From an uncultured Lachnospiraceae bacterium (GTDB taxonomy: Bacteria; Bacillota; Clostridia; Lachnospirales; Lachnospiraceae): a stretch of 64,000 nt of DNA. The notes below the pieces were generated by a model. The model had not been told where the DNA came from. It ran no database searches and was given only the letters and a program-made list of their open reading frames with translations. A program made the position numbers and the translations under genes. Shown here one piece after another: positions 1 through 8,403 of this stretch (the first letter of the stretch is position 1; the number at the start of each line of letters is the position of its first letter). The DNA lies in assembly GCA_947363565.1 (NCBI GenBank), contig CANAPP010000006.1, positions 1 to 64,000 of the forward strand, read 5' to 3'.

Positions 1-240
1 TTTCTATCTTTTTTTCCCTTTTTTTACATTATTTTCTTTGCTACTATATCTTGTACCCCCGCCGCCCCAGACATACATTATACAACTCCACCCCCTGGCC
101 GCCTTATGGGCTTTGCAATATACATCTCCTGTAACGCAAACCGTATGCTTCCTTTTGTCGGTATTTTTCTTTTATCAGAACAACATTTTTCCGCTTACCA
201 CTTTGCCCTTCCGGAACTCATAGCAAATTTACCCAATTGA
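1..240. other. No gene seen at window start
   Basis: AT-rich, T-rich stretch downstream of the yjfB terminator. One short open frame on the plus strand lacks a ribosome binding site and has a low-complexity composition, so I do not call it. The neighbour to the left is outside the window. Confidence 0.5.
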
Positions 241-279
241 AAAAGGACTGTTTTCTGAGTCCATCAGAATCACAGTCCT
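241..279 (-). terminator. Intrinsic terminator of yjfB
   Basis: On the minus strand an 8-bp stem (arms at 272-279 and 244-251, aggactgt/acagtcct) is followed directly by a T run. It lies just after the yjfB stop codon. Confidence 0.75.
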
Positions 280-284
280 GTCTC

Positions 285-464
285 TTATGCCCTTACATCA
301 ACAAACTGCCCTAATCCGGGCGGGCTGGGAAGCATCTCAAGAAGCTGCGCTGCGGCAACTTCCTGAGTTTCCATTGCGCTCTTGGCAACCGCCATGCTGG
401 CGCTTACCTGCAATTTTGCTGCACTCATTGACATACTTGCCATTGCGATATCTGTAAATTCCAT
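285..464 (-). CDS. yjfB: YjfB family putative motility protein (59 aa)
   Basis: A 59-residue protein, MEFTDIAMASMSMSAAKLQ... ending LPSPPGLGQFVDVRA. The alternating small/Met/Ala pattern and the C-terminal Pro-Gly-Leu-Gly segment fit the YjfB family, small proteins tied to the motility regulon but without an assigned biochemical role. The ATG has a strong ribosome site (aggaggtg, seven to eight bases upstream). Directly upstream is a sequence identical to the B. subtilis sigma-D promoter consensus, and directly downstream is an intrinsic terminator, so the gene is a complete monocistronic unit. This implies a sigma-D (flagellar) regulon in the organism, although no flagellar structural gene lies in the window. 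Confidence 0.8.
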   Translation of the reverse strand: MEFTDIAMASMSMSAAKLQVSASMAVAKSAMETQEVAAAQLLEMLPSPPGLGQFVDVRA

Positions 465-489
465 ATCCTGAGCACCTCCTTCTGTATAT

Positions 490-516
490 ATATCGGCTCT
501 TTACATTATTTATTTA
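490..516 (-). promoter_or_regulatory. Sigma-D (motility) promoter of yjfB
   Basis: Minus strand TAAA (513-516), 15 bases, then GCCGATAT (490-497). Both boxes and the spacing match the consensus TAAA-N15-GCCGATAT of sigma-D/FliA-type factors. The predicted transcript start is about 20 bases upstream of the yjfB ATG. Confidence 0.8.
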
Positions 517-545
517 AGCATTCGGGCAAAGAAAACCGGTATCAC

Positions 546-1256
546 TTATTTTTGCCCCGGCGGACAATGCCCTTGTCCCTCCAGCAGATCCTTTATCACC
601 TCACCCGCAAGGATAAGACCCGCCACCGGCGGCACAAAGGCAACACTCCCGGGGATACGGCTTCCCGTCTTCACCGGTTCTTCTTTAGAATATACCACTT
701 TAAGCTTCTTCACTCCCCGCTTCTTAAGCTCCCTTCTCATCACCCTGGCCAGCGGGCAGACAGATGTCTGGAAAATATCCGCCACTTCAAACGCTGCCGC
801 GTCAAGCTTATTCCCCGCTCCCATGCAGCTGATGACCGGAACTCCTGCCTTCTTTGCCTGCATGATCAGTCCGAGCTTTCCTGTCACGGTGTCGATGGCA
901 TCCACCACATAATCATATTTTGTGAAATCAAACTGATCCGCCGTCTCTGGCAGGTAAAATGTCTGATAAACGTTCACCTTTATATCCGGATTGATATCCA
1001 AAGCCCGTTCCTTCGCTGCATCTACCTTCCTGCGCCCGACCGTCTTTTCTGTAGCGATAATCTGGCGGTTGATATTGCTTTGGCTGACGGTATCAGCATC
1101 AATAAGATCCAGTGTCCCCACACCACTTCTAACCAGCGCCTCTACCACGTATCCGCCCACGCCGCCCACGCCGAACACCGCTACTCTTGCACGGCTTAAG
1201 CGCCCCATATTCTCTGCCCCGATCAATAATTCCGTTCTGGAAAACCGTTTTGACAC
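546..1256 (-). CDS. tcdA: tRNA threonylcarbamoyladenosine dehydratase (TcdA/CsdL, ThiF/E1-like)
   Basis: 236-residue E1-like adenylating enzyme. It is expected to activate t6A37 of ANN-decoding tRNAs with ATP and form the cyclic ct6A hydantoin. The N terminus reads RFSRTELLIGAENMGRL, followed by the nucleotide-binding loop GVGGVGGYVVEALVRSG (about 29-45), the acidic end of strand 2 (LIDADTV) and the NINRQ segment that places ATP; DAIDT near 118 is also typical. It is a little shorter than E. coli TcdA (268 aa). The start is GTG with a gaggt ribosome site. It is the last gene of a tex-yitT-tcdA run on the minus strand (23-base gap from yitT). A ThiF/MoeB role is less likely because no thiamine or molybdopterin genes are nearby. 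Confidence 0.85.
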   Translation of the reverse strand: MSKRFSRTELLIGAENMGRLSRARVAVFGVGGVGGYVVEALVRSGVGTLDLIDADTVSQSNINRQIIATEKTVGRRKVDAAKERALDINPDIKVNVYQTFYLPETADQFDFTKYDYVVDAIDTVTGKLGLIMQAKKAGVPVISCMGAGNKLDAAAFEVADIFQTSVCPLARVMRRELKKRGVKKLKVVYSKEEPVKTGSRIPGSVAFVPPVAGLILAGEVIKDLLEGQGHCPPGQK

Positions 1257-1278
1257 GCTGCTTTACCTCACATTTACC

Positions 1279-2178
1279 TTAATGGCTTATTTTCCCCGAA
1301 CCTTCTTCCGATTCAGGATAGGTCACTCTTTCCATTGAAAAACCGCGTCCTTTAACCTCATTGATCTGGGAGATTGTAATAAACGCTTTTTCATCAATGG
1401 TATGGATCATCTCATTGGTCGCATAAAGCTTCCGGTTTGGTATGATACAAAGAATCGCCTTCTGCTCCTCCTTGCTGAATCCAGTCTCCACATGGACCAT
1501 CGTCACGCCGACATCCTGCTGCTTTAACATTTTCTCCCGGATCTCCTCATGCTTCTCCGAGATAACAAAAAGCTGGATCTGCGACTGCCCCATCAGCATC
1601 ACACGGTTTAAGATCGTTGTCTCGATCACCAGTGCCAGGATACCATACATGATCTGCTCCGTATCGGAAAAGAGCATCTGCGCCCCGAGTACAGTAAAAT
1701 CCACAATATACATCAGCACCGCAACGCTGACGTGAAACCACTTATTAAATACAAGGGCAAGGATGTCCGTCCCTCCGGTGGACGACCCTACCCGGACGAT
1801 CACGCCTACTCCAAGCCCCAGAAGTGCTCCGCCGTAAAGCGTCGCCAACATGATATTGTCCGTAAGCCTTGTAATCCCCGGGATTGCCTGCATGACAGAC
1901 AGGCACGCCGGATAAAGGAATGTACTGGCTATCGTAGTGATCACGAACTTTTTCCCCAGCGTGACCGCTCCTAAAAGGAACAGGCACCCATTTACCACTA
2001 AGATGATCAGGGAAAGCTGGATCGGCAGATAATGGCTGATGGTCAGGCCGATACCCGTAGCTCCTCCCATGATAATCCCATGAGGCACCATAAATGCCGC
2101 CACCGTAAATGCAAGCACGATATTGCCAAGCAAAACGCCAAGCACTGTCTCCAGATTCTTCTGCCAAGGTTTTTTCAT
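1279..2178 (-). CDS. YitT family membrane protein (DUF161 + DUF2179)
   Basis: 299 residues. About five to six hydrophobic segments fill residues 12-200 (for example LGVLLGNIVLAFTVAAFMV and LIILVVNGCLFLLGAV), with the glycine-rich loop MGGATGIGLTISHY and a second GSSTGGTDILALVFNK typical of the YitT membrane domain. A soluble C-terminal DUF2179 domain (about 215-275, with TGFSKEEQKAILCIIPNR) follows. Proteins of this family are widespread in Firmicutes; several have been linked to transport or stress, but no substrate can be assigned here. ATG start with a ggagg site. It sits between tex (73-base gap) and tcdA and is probably co-transcribed with them. Confidence 0.88.
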   Translation of the reverse strand: MKKPWQKNLETVLGVLLGNIVLAFTVAAFMVPHGIIMGGATGIGLTISHYLPIQLSLIILVVNGCLFLLGAVTLGKKFVITTIASTFLYPACLSVMQAIPGITRLTDNIMLATLYGGALLGLGVGVIVRVGSSTGGTDILALVFNKWFHVSVAVLMYIVDFTVLGAQMLFSDTEQIMYGILALVIETTILNRVMLMGQSQIQLFVISEKHEEIREKMLKQQDVGVTMVHVETGFSKEEQKAILCIIPNRKLYATNEMIHTIDEKAFITISQINEVKGRGFSMERVTYPESEEGSGKISH

Positions 2179-2251
2179 CTCATTTTTCCTCCAATTCCAT
2201 ACGCATACTTATCTATATCCTTTATCAGGAACCGCCTCCCCTAAAGAACAG

Positions 2252-4408
2252 CTACCTGATCCCTTTCATCGTAAGCTGGATACGCTTTTTCTTCAGATCC
2301 ACACTCATGACTTTCACATCCACGATATCCCCAACGCTCACTGCTTCCAGCGGATGCCTGATAAACTTTTTATCTGTAATCTCAGAGATATGTACCAGGC
2401 CGTCCTGATGTACGCCGATATCCACAAATGCCCCAAAATCGATAACATTGCGGACTGTCCCCTTAAGGATCATCCCTTCAGTCAGATCCTTCATCTCCAG
2501 CACGTCCGTCCTAAGGATTGGCTTTGGCATCTCATCTCTCGGGTCTCTTGCGGGCTTTTCAAGCTCCTTTACGATATCCTTAAGGGTAATCTCACCGATG
2601 CCCAATTCCCCGGCAAGCTTCTTATAATCCTTGATCATCAGCGACAGTCCGAGAAGTTTTCCGCCTTTAATATCTTCCGGCTTATACCCCTGCTTTTTCA
2701 AAAGCTTCGTCGCTGCATCATAAGATTCCGGGTGCACGCTTGTGGCGTCAAGTGGATTATCCCCGGACTGGATGCGCATGAACCCGGCACACTGCTCGTA
2801 CGCCTTCGGCCCGAGTTTCGCCACCTTGAGAAGTTCCTTTCTGTTCCCGAACCTTCCGTTCTCCTCCCGGTAGGACACGATATTTTTGGCAATGGCCGAA
2901 GAAATCCCCGATATATAGGAAAGCAGTGGTGCGGACGCTGTATTAAGGTCAACCCCCACTTTGTTCACACAGTCTTCCACAACGCCTGACAGGGCCTCGC
3001 TGAGTTTCTTCTGATTCATGTCATGCTGATACTGCCCGACGCCGATTGATTTCGGATCAATCTTCACCAGCTCCGCCAACGGATCCTGGAGCCGCCTTGC
3101 AATAGAAGTGGCGCTTCTTTGCCCCACGTCAAACTTCGGGAATTCCTCGCTTGCGAGCTTGCTTGCGGAATACACGGAAGCTCCTGCTTCATTGACAATA
3201 ATGTACTGCACCTTCTGGGGTATCTCTTTTAACAGTTCTACGATAAACTGCTCGGACTCCCTGGATGCCGTGCCGTTTCCGACGGAGATCAAAGTGATCT
3301 TGTACTTTTCGATAATCTTTTTGAGCAGATCCTTGGATGCTTTTATCTTCTGTGGTGTCGTCGGCGCCGTCGGATAAATGACTGTCGTTCCGATCACTTT
3401 TCCCGTAGGATCCACCACGGCCAGCTTACAGCCTGTACGAAACGCCGGATCCCAGCCAAGGACCGTCTGTCCCACAATGGGCGGCTGCATGAGAAGCTGC
3501 TGTAAGTTCTTCCCAAACACATCAATGGCACCATCTTCCGCACGCTCCGTCAGTTCATTCCTGATCTCTCGCTCGATAGCCGGGGCGATGAGACGCTTAT
3601 AGGCATCTGCGACTGTTTCTTTCAATACCGGCGCCGTGTACGCATTGTTTCCGTGAATTGTCTTCTTCTCCAGGTAACGGAGGATATCCTCCTCCGGCGC
3701 CTCGATCTTCACCGTCAGGAACTTTTCCTTCTCTCCGCGGTTCAGCGCCAGGATCCGGTGTCCTGCAAGCTTTCCTACCGGCTCTTCAAAATCATAGTAC
3801 ATTTCATAGACCGATTCCGCTTTTTCATCCTTGGCAGCCGATACGACTTTACCCTTCTGCGTCGTTATCTTCCTGATCCATATCCGGTAATCCGCTTCAT
3901 CAGAAATACTCTCGGCGATAATATCCTGTGCGCCGCTTAATGCCTCCCTGGCTGTCTTAACCTCTTTTTCCTCATCCACATACTCCCTGGCAAGCTCAAG
4001 GACCGGCTGCGTCACCTTCTGGAGAGTGATCAATGCGGCCAGCGGCTCTAATCCCTTCTCCTTTGCGATGGTTGCGCGGGTCCTCCTCTTCGGGCGGTAC
4101 GGACGGTACAGATCTTCCACTACCACCAGCGTCTCTGCCGCCTCAATCTGCCGTCTTAGTTCCTCCGTAAGCTTGCCCTGCTCCTCGATGCTTAAGAGCA
4201 CCTGGTTCTTTTTCTCCTCCAGGTTTCTCAGATATGTCAACCGCTCGTGAAGCTTCCTTAACTGTTCGTCATCCAAAGTTCCCGTCACTTCCTTGCGGTA
4301 TCTGGCGATAAAAGGGATGGTATTGCCTTCATCAATCAATTTTACTGCAGCATCCACCTGCCACCTCTTCACTCCAAGCTCTTCTGCTATTCTTTGATTA
4401 ATATCCAT
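2252..4408 (-). CDS. tex: Tex family RNA-binding transcription accessory protein
   Basis: 718 residues, the usual length of Tex. Order of domains: Tex-like N terminus (MDINQRIAEELGVKRWQVDAAVKLIDEGNTIPFIARYRKE), YqgF/RNase H-like domain around 325-450 (GWDPAFRTGCKLAVVD), helix-hairpin-helix region around 495-560 (NTASAPLLSYISGIS, KLGPKAYEQCAGF), and an S1 domain at 645-716 (GMILKGTVRNVIDFGAFVDIGVHQDGLVHISEI). Tex and its eukaryotic relative Spt6 bind nucleic acid and affect transcription and translation, and bacterial members influence toxin and stress genes. The gene opens the tex-yitT-tcdA run and is divergent from the TetR gene at 4571. Confidence 0.95.
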   Translation of the reverse strand: MDINQRIAEELGVKRWQVDAAVKLIDEGNTIPFIARYRKEVTGTLDDEQLRKLHERLTYLRNLEEKKNQVLLSIEEQGKLTEELRRQIEAAETLVVVEDLYRPYRPKRRTRATIAKEKGLEPLAALITLQKVTQPVLELAREYVDEEKEVKTAREALSGAQDIIAESISDEADYRIWIRKITTQKGKVVSAAKDEKAESVYEMYYDFEEPVGKLAGHRILALNRGEKEKFLTVKIEAPEEDILRYLEKKTIHGNNAYTAPVLKETVADAYKRLIAPAIEREIRNELTERAEDGAIDVFGKNLQQLLMQPPIVGQTVLGWDPAFRTGCKLAVVDPTGKVIGTTVIYPTAPTTPQKIKASKDLLKKIIEKYKITLISVGNGTASRESEQFIVELLKEIPQKVQYIIVNEAGASVYSASKLASEEFPKFDVGQRSATSIARRLQDPLAELVKIDPKSIGVGQYQHDMNQKKLSEALSGVVEDCVNKVGVDLNTASAPLLSYISGISSAIAKNIVSYREENGRFGNRKELLKVAKLGPKAYEQCAGFMRIQSGDNPLDATSVHPESYDAATKLLKKQGYKPEDIKGGKLLGLSLMIKDYKKLAGELGIGEITLKDIVKELEKPARDPRDEMPKPILRTDVLEMKDLTEGMILKGTVRNVIDFGAFVDIGVHQDGLVHISEITDKKFIRHPLEAVSVGDIVDVKVMSVDLKKKRIQLTMKGIR

Positions 4409-4474
4409 TATTATATCCTTTCTTTACTAAAGTACGCTTTTTATATCATAACACAAAAAACACAAGGATAAAAC

Positions 4475-4523
4475 ACAGAGTTCACTCTGTTTCGTTGAAA
4501 AAACGTTTCCCCTATGGTATACT
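4475..4523 (+). promoter_or_regulatory. tetR promoter with adjacent palindrome (candidate autoregulatory operator)
   Basis: TTGAAA (4495-4500), 17 bases, TATACT (4518-4523) forms a good sigma-A promoter for the TetR gene. Immediately upstream is the palindrome ACAGAG-ttca-CTCTGT (4475-4490). It lies between the divergent tex and tetR genes, so a regulator bound there could affect both. The promoter is read directly; the operator role is inferred. Confidence 0.6.
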
Positions 4524-4570
4524 GTTTCCACAGTTGATGAAGCAAATAATCTTGAAGGAGAGACTGTGCC

Positions 4571-5179
4571 ATGAACCTAAGAAGTGACGACAGAGAATTA
4601 TCCAGACAGCAATTGAAATCCAAAGAAACAAAGGCCCGGATCTTTAAGGCCGCCAAAGATATTCTGAAAAAGAAAGGCTATGAAGAGCTGTCCATCAAAA
4701 ATATCTGCGAGGAAGCCGGTGTCTCCAACGGGAGCTTTTATCATCATTTTAAGACGAAGGATGATCTGCTCTCCTATTATATTGAAGAACAGCCCGGCAT
4801 CAATCCTGACCTTTTAGATCTTCCGGCGGACGCTGCCGACGCGAAAGAGACGATCATCTATGTGTACATGAACTATGTCCGTTACTGCGAAGAGCTGGGC
4901 GTGGAATTCATGTCCAACTACTACACGCCGAAAAACCAGTCATTGAATCCGCTCATCCGCACGGAGCGCCCCTACCCCATCATCACGGTACAAAATTACC
5001 TTCAGAAATGCATTGCTTCAGGCATCATCAATCCTGCACTGCCTTTGGACGCGCTGTCCACCGACATCCGCATGATCGTCATCGGCAATGTATTTGAATG
5101 GTGCCTTATGCGCGGAGAGGCGGATTTTGAGGGAAATATGCGCCGCTCCTTAAAAACTTACCTCGACGGCGCTTTCTGA
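4571..5179 (+). CDS. TetR/AcrR family transcriptional regulator
   Basis: 202 residues. The N-terminal helix-turn-helix domain (about 18-66) has the family signature: TKARIFKAAKDILKKKGYEE, then SIKNICEEAGVSNGSFYHHF and KTKDDLLSYY. The remaining residues are a helical ligand-binding and dimerisation domain with no recognisable subfamily motif. ATG start with a gaaggaga site. The gene stands alone, divergent from tex, with a promoter-adjacent palindrome upstream and an intrinsic terminator downstream. The target may be itself or the lipid genes that follow at 5378, but nothing in the sequence proves this. Confidence 0.88.
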   Translation: MNLRSDDRELSRQQLKSKETKARIFKAAKDILKKKGYEELSIKNICEEAGVSNGSFYHHFKTKDDLLSYYIEEQPGINPDLLDLPADAADAKETIIYVYMNYVRYCEELGVEFMSNYYTPKNQSLNPLIRTERPYPIITVQNYLQKCIASGIINPALPLDALSTDIRMIVIGNVFEWCLMRGEADFEGNMRRSLKTYLDGAF

Positions 5180-5190
5180 AATACAAAAAA

Positions 5191-5221
5191 TCCCTTAAGC
5201 GCACATCTTAAAGGACTTTTG
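5191..5221 (+). terminator. Intrinsic terminator of tetR
   Basis: Stem tcccttaag / cttaaagga with one mismatch, followed by ctttt, 12 bases after the stop codon. Confidence 0.65.
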
Positions 5222-5377
5222 TAGAAGGAAACATAGTAATCTCTCAATTACTAAAACAATAATATCTTTACTAGTATAATACCCTCCATTTTCCCATTTG
5301 TCCAATTGCTTATTTTAATAAACATCTGCGCTTATAGATATTGTCTATATTGTACAGATCTGGAAAGGATTTCTGCC

Positions 5378-6295
5378 ATGTATACCTTTATTATCAACCC
5401 TAACGCCCGCACTGGGCTAGGATTAAAGATCTGGAATGAGCTTGAAGGCATCCTGAAAGAACACAATGCAGTATACCGTGCCTTTCTGACAAGATACAAA
5501 AGCCACGCCACCGCCATCACCCGGAAGATCCTCTCGGAGGATAAACGCTGCACCCTGGTCATCGTAGGCGGCGACGGGACGATCAACGAAGTAATCAACG
5601 GAATCGCTGACCCGGACTGTGTTACCCTGGCCTACATCCCCATCGGCTCCAGCAATGATTTCGCCAGAGGGATGAAGCTGTCTTCCGACCCGCGAACGGC
5701 GCTTTTGCACATCCTTGCTCCGTCCAGGTACACTCATTTAAGCATAGGAACAGCCGCATACGGCCCATACAGCCGCCGCTTTGCCGTAAGCTCCGGTTTC
5801 GGGTTCGATGCAGAGGTGTGCTGCCGCATTGCATTTTCCCGCTTAAAGCTTTTGCTTAATAAGCTTTCTCTCGGAAAATTTTCCTACGTCGGCGTTGCTG
5901 TATCGAGCCTCCTTCTGCAGACGCCAAAAAAGATGTCTGTAACTTTGGACGGCAGAAAGACAGTAACCTTCGCTAAAGTCTATTTTGCCGCCGCCATGAA
6001 CCAGAAATATGAAGGCGGGGGATTTATGTTCTGCCCAAAGGCAGATCCTGCGGATGACCATCTGGATATCATCGTGGCCGAGGGACTTCCGAAGCTTAAG
6101 ATCCTCTGCCTGCTTCCCACCGCGTTTTTCGGAAAGCACACAGCATTCTCGGGAATCCATATCTACCGCTGCAAGAAAGCAGTGATGGCAAGCGAAGTGT
6201 CCCTGCCTTTCCACACCGACGGGGAGCCGGTGTCCCTGCAGCGCCGGATAAGCTATTCGCTGAATCCGGAGAAGATACGGTTTATAATAAGCTGA
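5378..6295 (+). CDS. Diacylglycerol/lipid kinase family protein (YegS/BmrU-like)
   Basis: 305 residues. I start at the ATG at 5378, which has an aaagga site and makes the conserved opening MYTFIINPNARTG the N terminus; the longer open frame upstream is not conserved-looking. The catalytic domain carries IVGGDGTINEVINGI (ATP/phosphate loop) and YIPIGSSNDFARGM, the DAGK hallmark. The C-terminal half forms the beta-sandwich lipid-binding domain with GGGFMFCPKADPADDHLDI and a late FHTDGEPV. It phosphorylates diacylglycerol or a related lipid with ATP. Neighbours are a glycerophosphodiester phosphodiesterase and, after a new promoter, a PAP2 protein, so this is a phospholipid-turnover cluster. Confidence 0.88.
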   Translation: MYTFIINPNARTGLGLKIWNELEGILKEHNAVYRAFLTRYKSHATAITRKILSEDKRCTLVIVGGDGTINEVINGIADPDCVTLAYIPIGSSNDFARGMKLSSDPRTALLHILAPSRYTHLSIGTAAYGPYSRRFAVSSGFGFDAEVCCRIAFSRLKLLLNKLSLGKFSYVGVAVSSLLLQTPKKMSVTLDGRKTVTFAKVYFAAAMNQKYEGGGFMFCPKADPADDHLDIIVAEGLPKLKILCLLPTAFFGKHTAFSGIHIYRCKKAVMASEVSLPFHTDGEPVSLQRRISYSLNPEKIRFIIS

Positions 6296-6312
6296 TAAAA
6301 GGAGTAGTTGTC

Positions 6313-7128
6313 ATGTTTATCGCTGTCATTTTACTTGCAGTTGTCTTGTCTTATTTTTTTATGGTCTGTCCGAGACGGACGGAAAAAAAACGGCTCCTGG
6401 CGATCTCCACTTCCATGTTCGCCCACAGGGGATATCACGACATGGGCCATCAGATCCCAGAAAATTCCATGACCGCATTTCACGCGGCCGTACAGCATGG
6501 TTACGGTATAGAGCTTGACCTTCATCTGACGCGCGACGGACAGCTCGTTGTGTTCCACGACGATACGTTAGAACGACTGTGTGACTGTCCGGGAAGGGTC
6601 GAGGATCTGACCTACAGTGAGTTAAAGACTCTGTGTCTTCTTGGGACTGATGAGCGCATCCCGCTTTTTACCGAAGTTCTCGCCGCGGTAGACGGGCGCG
6701 TCCCGCTGCTGGTCGAATTAAAAATCCCGACATCTTCCTTAAAGATCTGCGCGGAAACTTACCGTATACTTAAGCACTATTCCGGGAATTATATGATACA
6801 GTCCTTTAATACGATGGGACTTCGGTGGTTCAGACTCAATGCGCCCCATATCCTGAGAGGCCAGCTTGCCGAGCACCTGACCGCCAGAGAATCCCGGGAA
6901 GCCTGGCTGTTAAAGTTCCTTGTCCAGAATCTTTTCTGCAACTTTCTGGGAAGGCCAGACTTTATCTCCTACCGGCTGTCTGACCTCCCGCACTTGTCAG
7001 TCCTGCTCCTTCAGTACATATTCCGTGTTCCCATCGCTGTGTGGACACTGACGACCAGCGAGGAACTCAGCAGAGGAATATCGAGATATCATATTCAGAT
7101 TTTCGAAAAACATGGTGAAAATTATTAA
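6313..7128 (+). CDS. Membrane-anchored glycerophosphodiester phosphodiesterase
   Basis: 271 residues. An N-terminal membrane segment (2-18) is followed by the GDPD TIM barrel: FAHRGYHDMGHQIPENSM with catalytic H38/R39 and E50, then ELDLHLTRDGQLVVFHDDTLER with E67, D69 and H82, which bind the metal and act as acid/base. The enzyme releases glycerol-3-phosphate from glycerophosphodiesters, probably at the cytoplasmic face or just outside the membrane depending on topology. It starts 17 bases after the lipid kinase and is surely co-transcribed. Length is normal for the family. Confidence 0.9.
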   Translation: MFIAVILLAVVLSYFFMVCPRRTEKKRLLAISTSMFAHRGYHDMGHQIPENSMTAFHAAVQHGYGIELDLHLTRDGQLVVFHDDTLERLCDCPGRVEDLTYSELKTLCLLGTDERIPLFTEVLAAVDGRVPLLVELKIPTSSLKICAETYRILKHYSGNYMIQSFNTMGLRWFRLNAPHILRGQLAEHLTARESREAWLLKFLVQNLFCNFLGRPDFISYRLSDLPHLSVLLLQYIFRVPIAVWTLTTSEELSRGISRYHIQIFEKHGENY

Positions 7129-7144
7129 TATTAAATGAACTTCC

Positions 7145-7173
7145 TTGTTGAATGATTTTTTTCATGTTATAAT
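7145..7173 (+). promoter_or_regulatory. Sigma-A promoter before the PAP2 gene
   Basis: TTGTTG (7145-7150), 17 bases, TATAAT (7168-7173), located in the 103-base gap between the phosphodiesterase and the PAP2 gene. It indicates that the PAP2-hemerythrin pair forms its own unit. Confidence 0.7.
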
Positions 7174-7231
7174 TTTTCGGTAATCAGAAATACATTATAC
7201 CAAACAGGCTATTAAAAGGGGCGTTTATTTC

Positions 7232-7900
7232 ATGAAAATTATTGGCAGATTAAAGACATTCACAAAAAAGTATAGTCATGCATGGGTATTTCTGTACGCA
7301 TTTATCTATTTACCCTGGTTTAATTATCTGGAACAACATATCCAGAAGAATTATTTTGTGATACATTCACCTTTGGATGATTTTATTCCGTTTGTGGAAT
7401 TTTTTATCATTCCGTATTATTTTTGGTTTATCTTTATGGGCATCTGTGTGTTTTATTTCTTTTTTACGGATAAGAAAGGATTTTACCGGATCACCACGTT
7501 TCTCATCATCGGGATGACGGTATTTCTCATCATATGCACAGTGTTCCCTAACGGGCTTAACCTGCGCCCGGCAGTATTTGCCAGAGACAACTTCTGCGTG
7601 GATCTGGTCAGGCGGCTTTACCGCATAGATACCCCGACGAATGTACTGCCCAGCATCCATGTGTTCAACACGGTGGGCATACTGATCGCGGCGGCTCACA
7701 GCGAGAAGTTAAGAGCACATAAGGGGATTATGTGCGGTGCATATATTACCGGGGTTTTAATTATCCTGTCCACGGTATTTTTAAAGCAGCATTCCGTTAC
7801 GGATGTGATCGCGGCGTTTGCCATGGCCTGCATTATCTATCCACTTGTCTATGCATCCCAGCCGCGCAAAGCAACTAAGTTTTCTCATCAGCCAATATAA
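7232..7900 (+). CDS. PAP2 superfamily membrane phosphatase/transferase (IPC-synthase-like type)
   Basis: 222 residues with about six membrane segments (for example FFIIPYYFWFIFMGICVFYF, FLIIGMTVFLIICTVF). The phosphatase motifs are variant: LRP (motif 1 remnant), PSIHVF instead of PSGH (motif 2) and STVFLKQHSVTDV instead of SRx5Hx3D (motif 3). The catalytic His residues and the final Asp are kept. The PS[IL]HV form is characteristic of PAP2 members related to inositolphosphoryl transferases, so a lipid head-group exchange or undecaprenyl/phosphatidate phosphatase activity is possible. It is followed after 29 bases by a bacteriohemerythrin with which it shares a promoter and a terminator. Confidence 0.8.
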   Translation: MKIIGRLKTFTKKYSHAWVFLYAFIYLPWFNYLEQHIQKNYFVIHSPLDDFIPFVEFFIIPYYFWFIFMGICVFYFFFTDKKGFYRITTFLIIGMTVFLIICTVFPNGLNLRPAVFARDNFCVDLVRRLYRIDTPTNVLPSIHVFNTVGILIAAAHSEKLRAHKGIMCGAYITGVLIILSTVFLKQHSVTDVIAAFAMACIIYPLVYASQPRKATKFSHQPI

Positions 7901-7929
7901 ACACACGATAAGATAAGGAGGGATTCTCT

Positions 7930-8352
7930 ATGAGAGCTGAATTTAGCGAGAATTTAATCACAGGAAATGAATTGATCGATTCCCAGCACAAGGAACTGAT
8001 CGACCGTATCAACAAGCTTTTGGACAGTTGCGAGGACAGCGACGCGAAGCTGACCGCGGTAAAAACACTTGATTACCTGTCAGACTACACGGTTTTCCAT
8101 TTTGGTGCCGAGGAAGAGCTGCAGAAGGAGATCGAGTATCCCGGCTATGAAAAGCACAAGGTACAGCACGAAGAGTTCAAAAAAACCATTTCCGAACTGG
8201 ACGAGATGCTCCAGGAAGAAGAAGGGCCGTCGCCCGCTTTTGTAGAACGGGTAGAAGAGAACGTGATCAAATGGTTCTACACACATATCGAGGGCTTTGA
8301 CCGTTCCGTGGCAGAATATAAATTCATGCGCGACAACAACGGCAGACTATAA
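7930..8352 (+). CDS. Bacteriohemerythrin
   Basis: 140 residues, one four-helix hemerythrin domain. All seven di-iron ligands can be placed: H20 (DSQHKEL), H57 and E61 (HFGAE), H76 and H80 (HKVQH), H119 and D124 (HIEGFD). The protein binds O2 reversibly at a non-heme di-iron centre. In anaerobes it is thought to sense, store or scavenge oxygen. ATG start with an aaggaggg-like site. It is second in a unit with the PAP2 gene and ends in a strong terminator. Confidence 0.95.
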   Translation: MRAEFSENLITGNELIDSQHKELIDRINKLLDSCEDSDAKLTAVKTLDYLSDYTVFHFGAEEELQKEIEYPGYEKHKVQHEEFKKTISELDEMLQEEEGPSPAFVERVEENVIKWFYTHIEGFDRSVAEYKFMRDNNGRL

Positions 8353-8360
8353 CATACTTT

Positions 8361-8402
8361 AAGAAAAGCTATCCGGCACAGAGCTGTCGAATAGCTTTTT
8401 TC
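8361..8402 (+). terminator. Intrinsic terminator after bacteriohemerythrin
   Basis: Stem aaaagctat / atagctttt with a 17-base loop, ending in a T run. It separates the plus-strand unit from the convergent sfsA-mutY fusion gene. Confidence 0.75.
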
Positions 8403-8403
8403 A

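Noticed and set aside
38..223. 61-aa open frame on the plus strand
   Set aside because: No ribosome binding site, Pro/Phe-rich low-complexity composition and position downstream of a terminator. Not supported as a gene.
2123..2989. 288-aa open frame antisense to tex
   Set aside because: Lies wholly opposite the strongly supported tex gene and has no domain or ribosome site; a codon-bias shadow.
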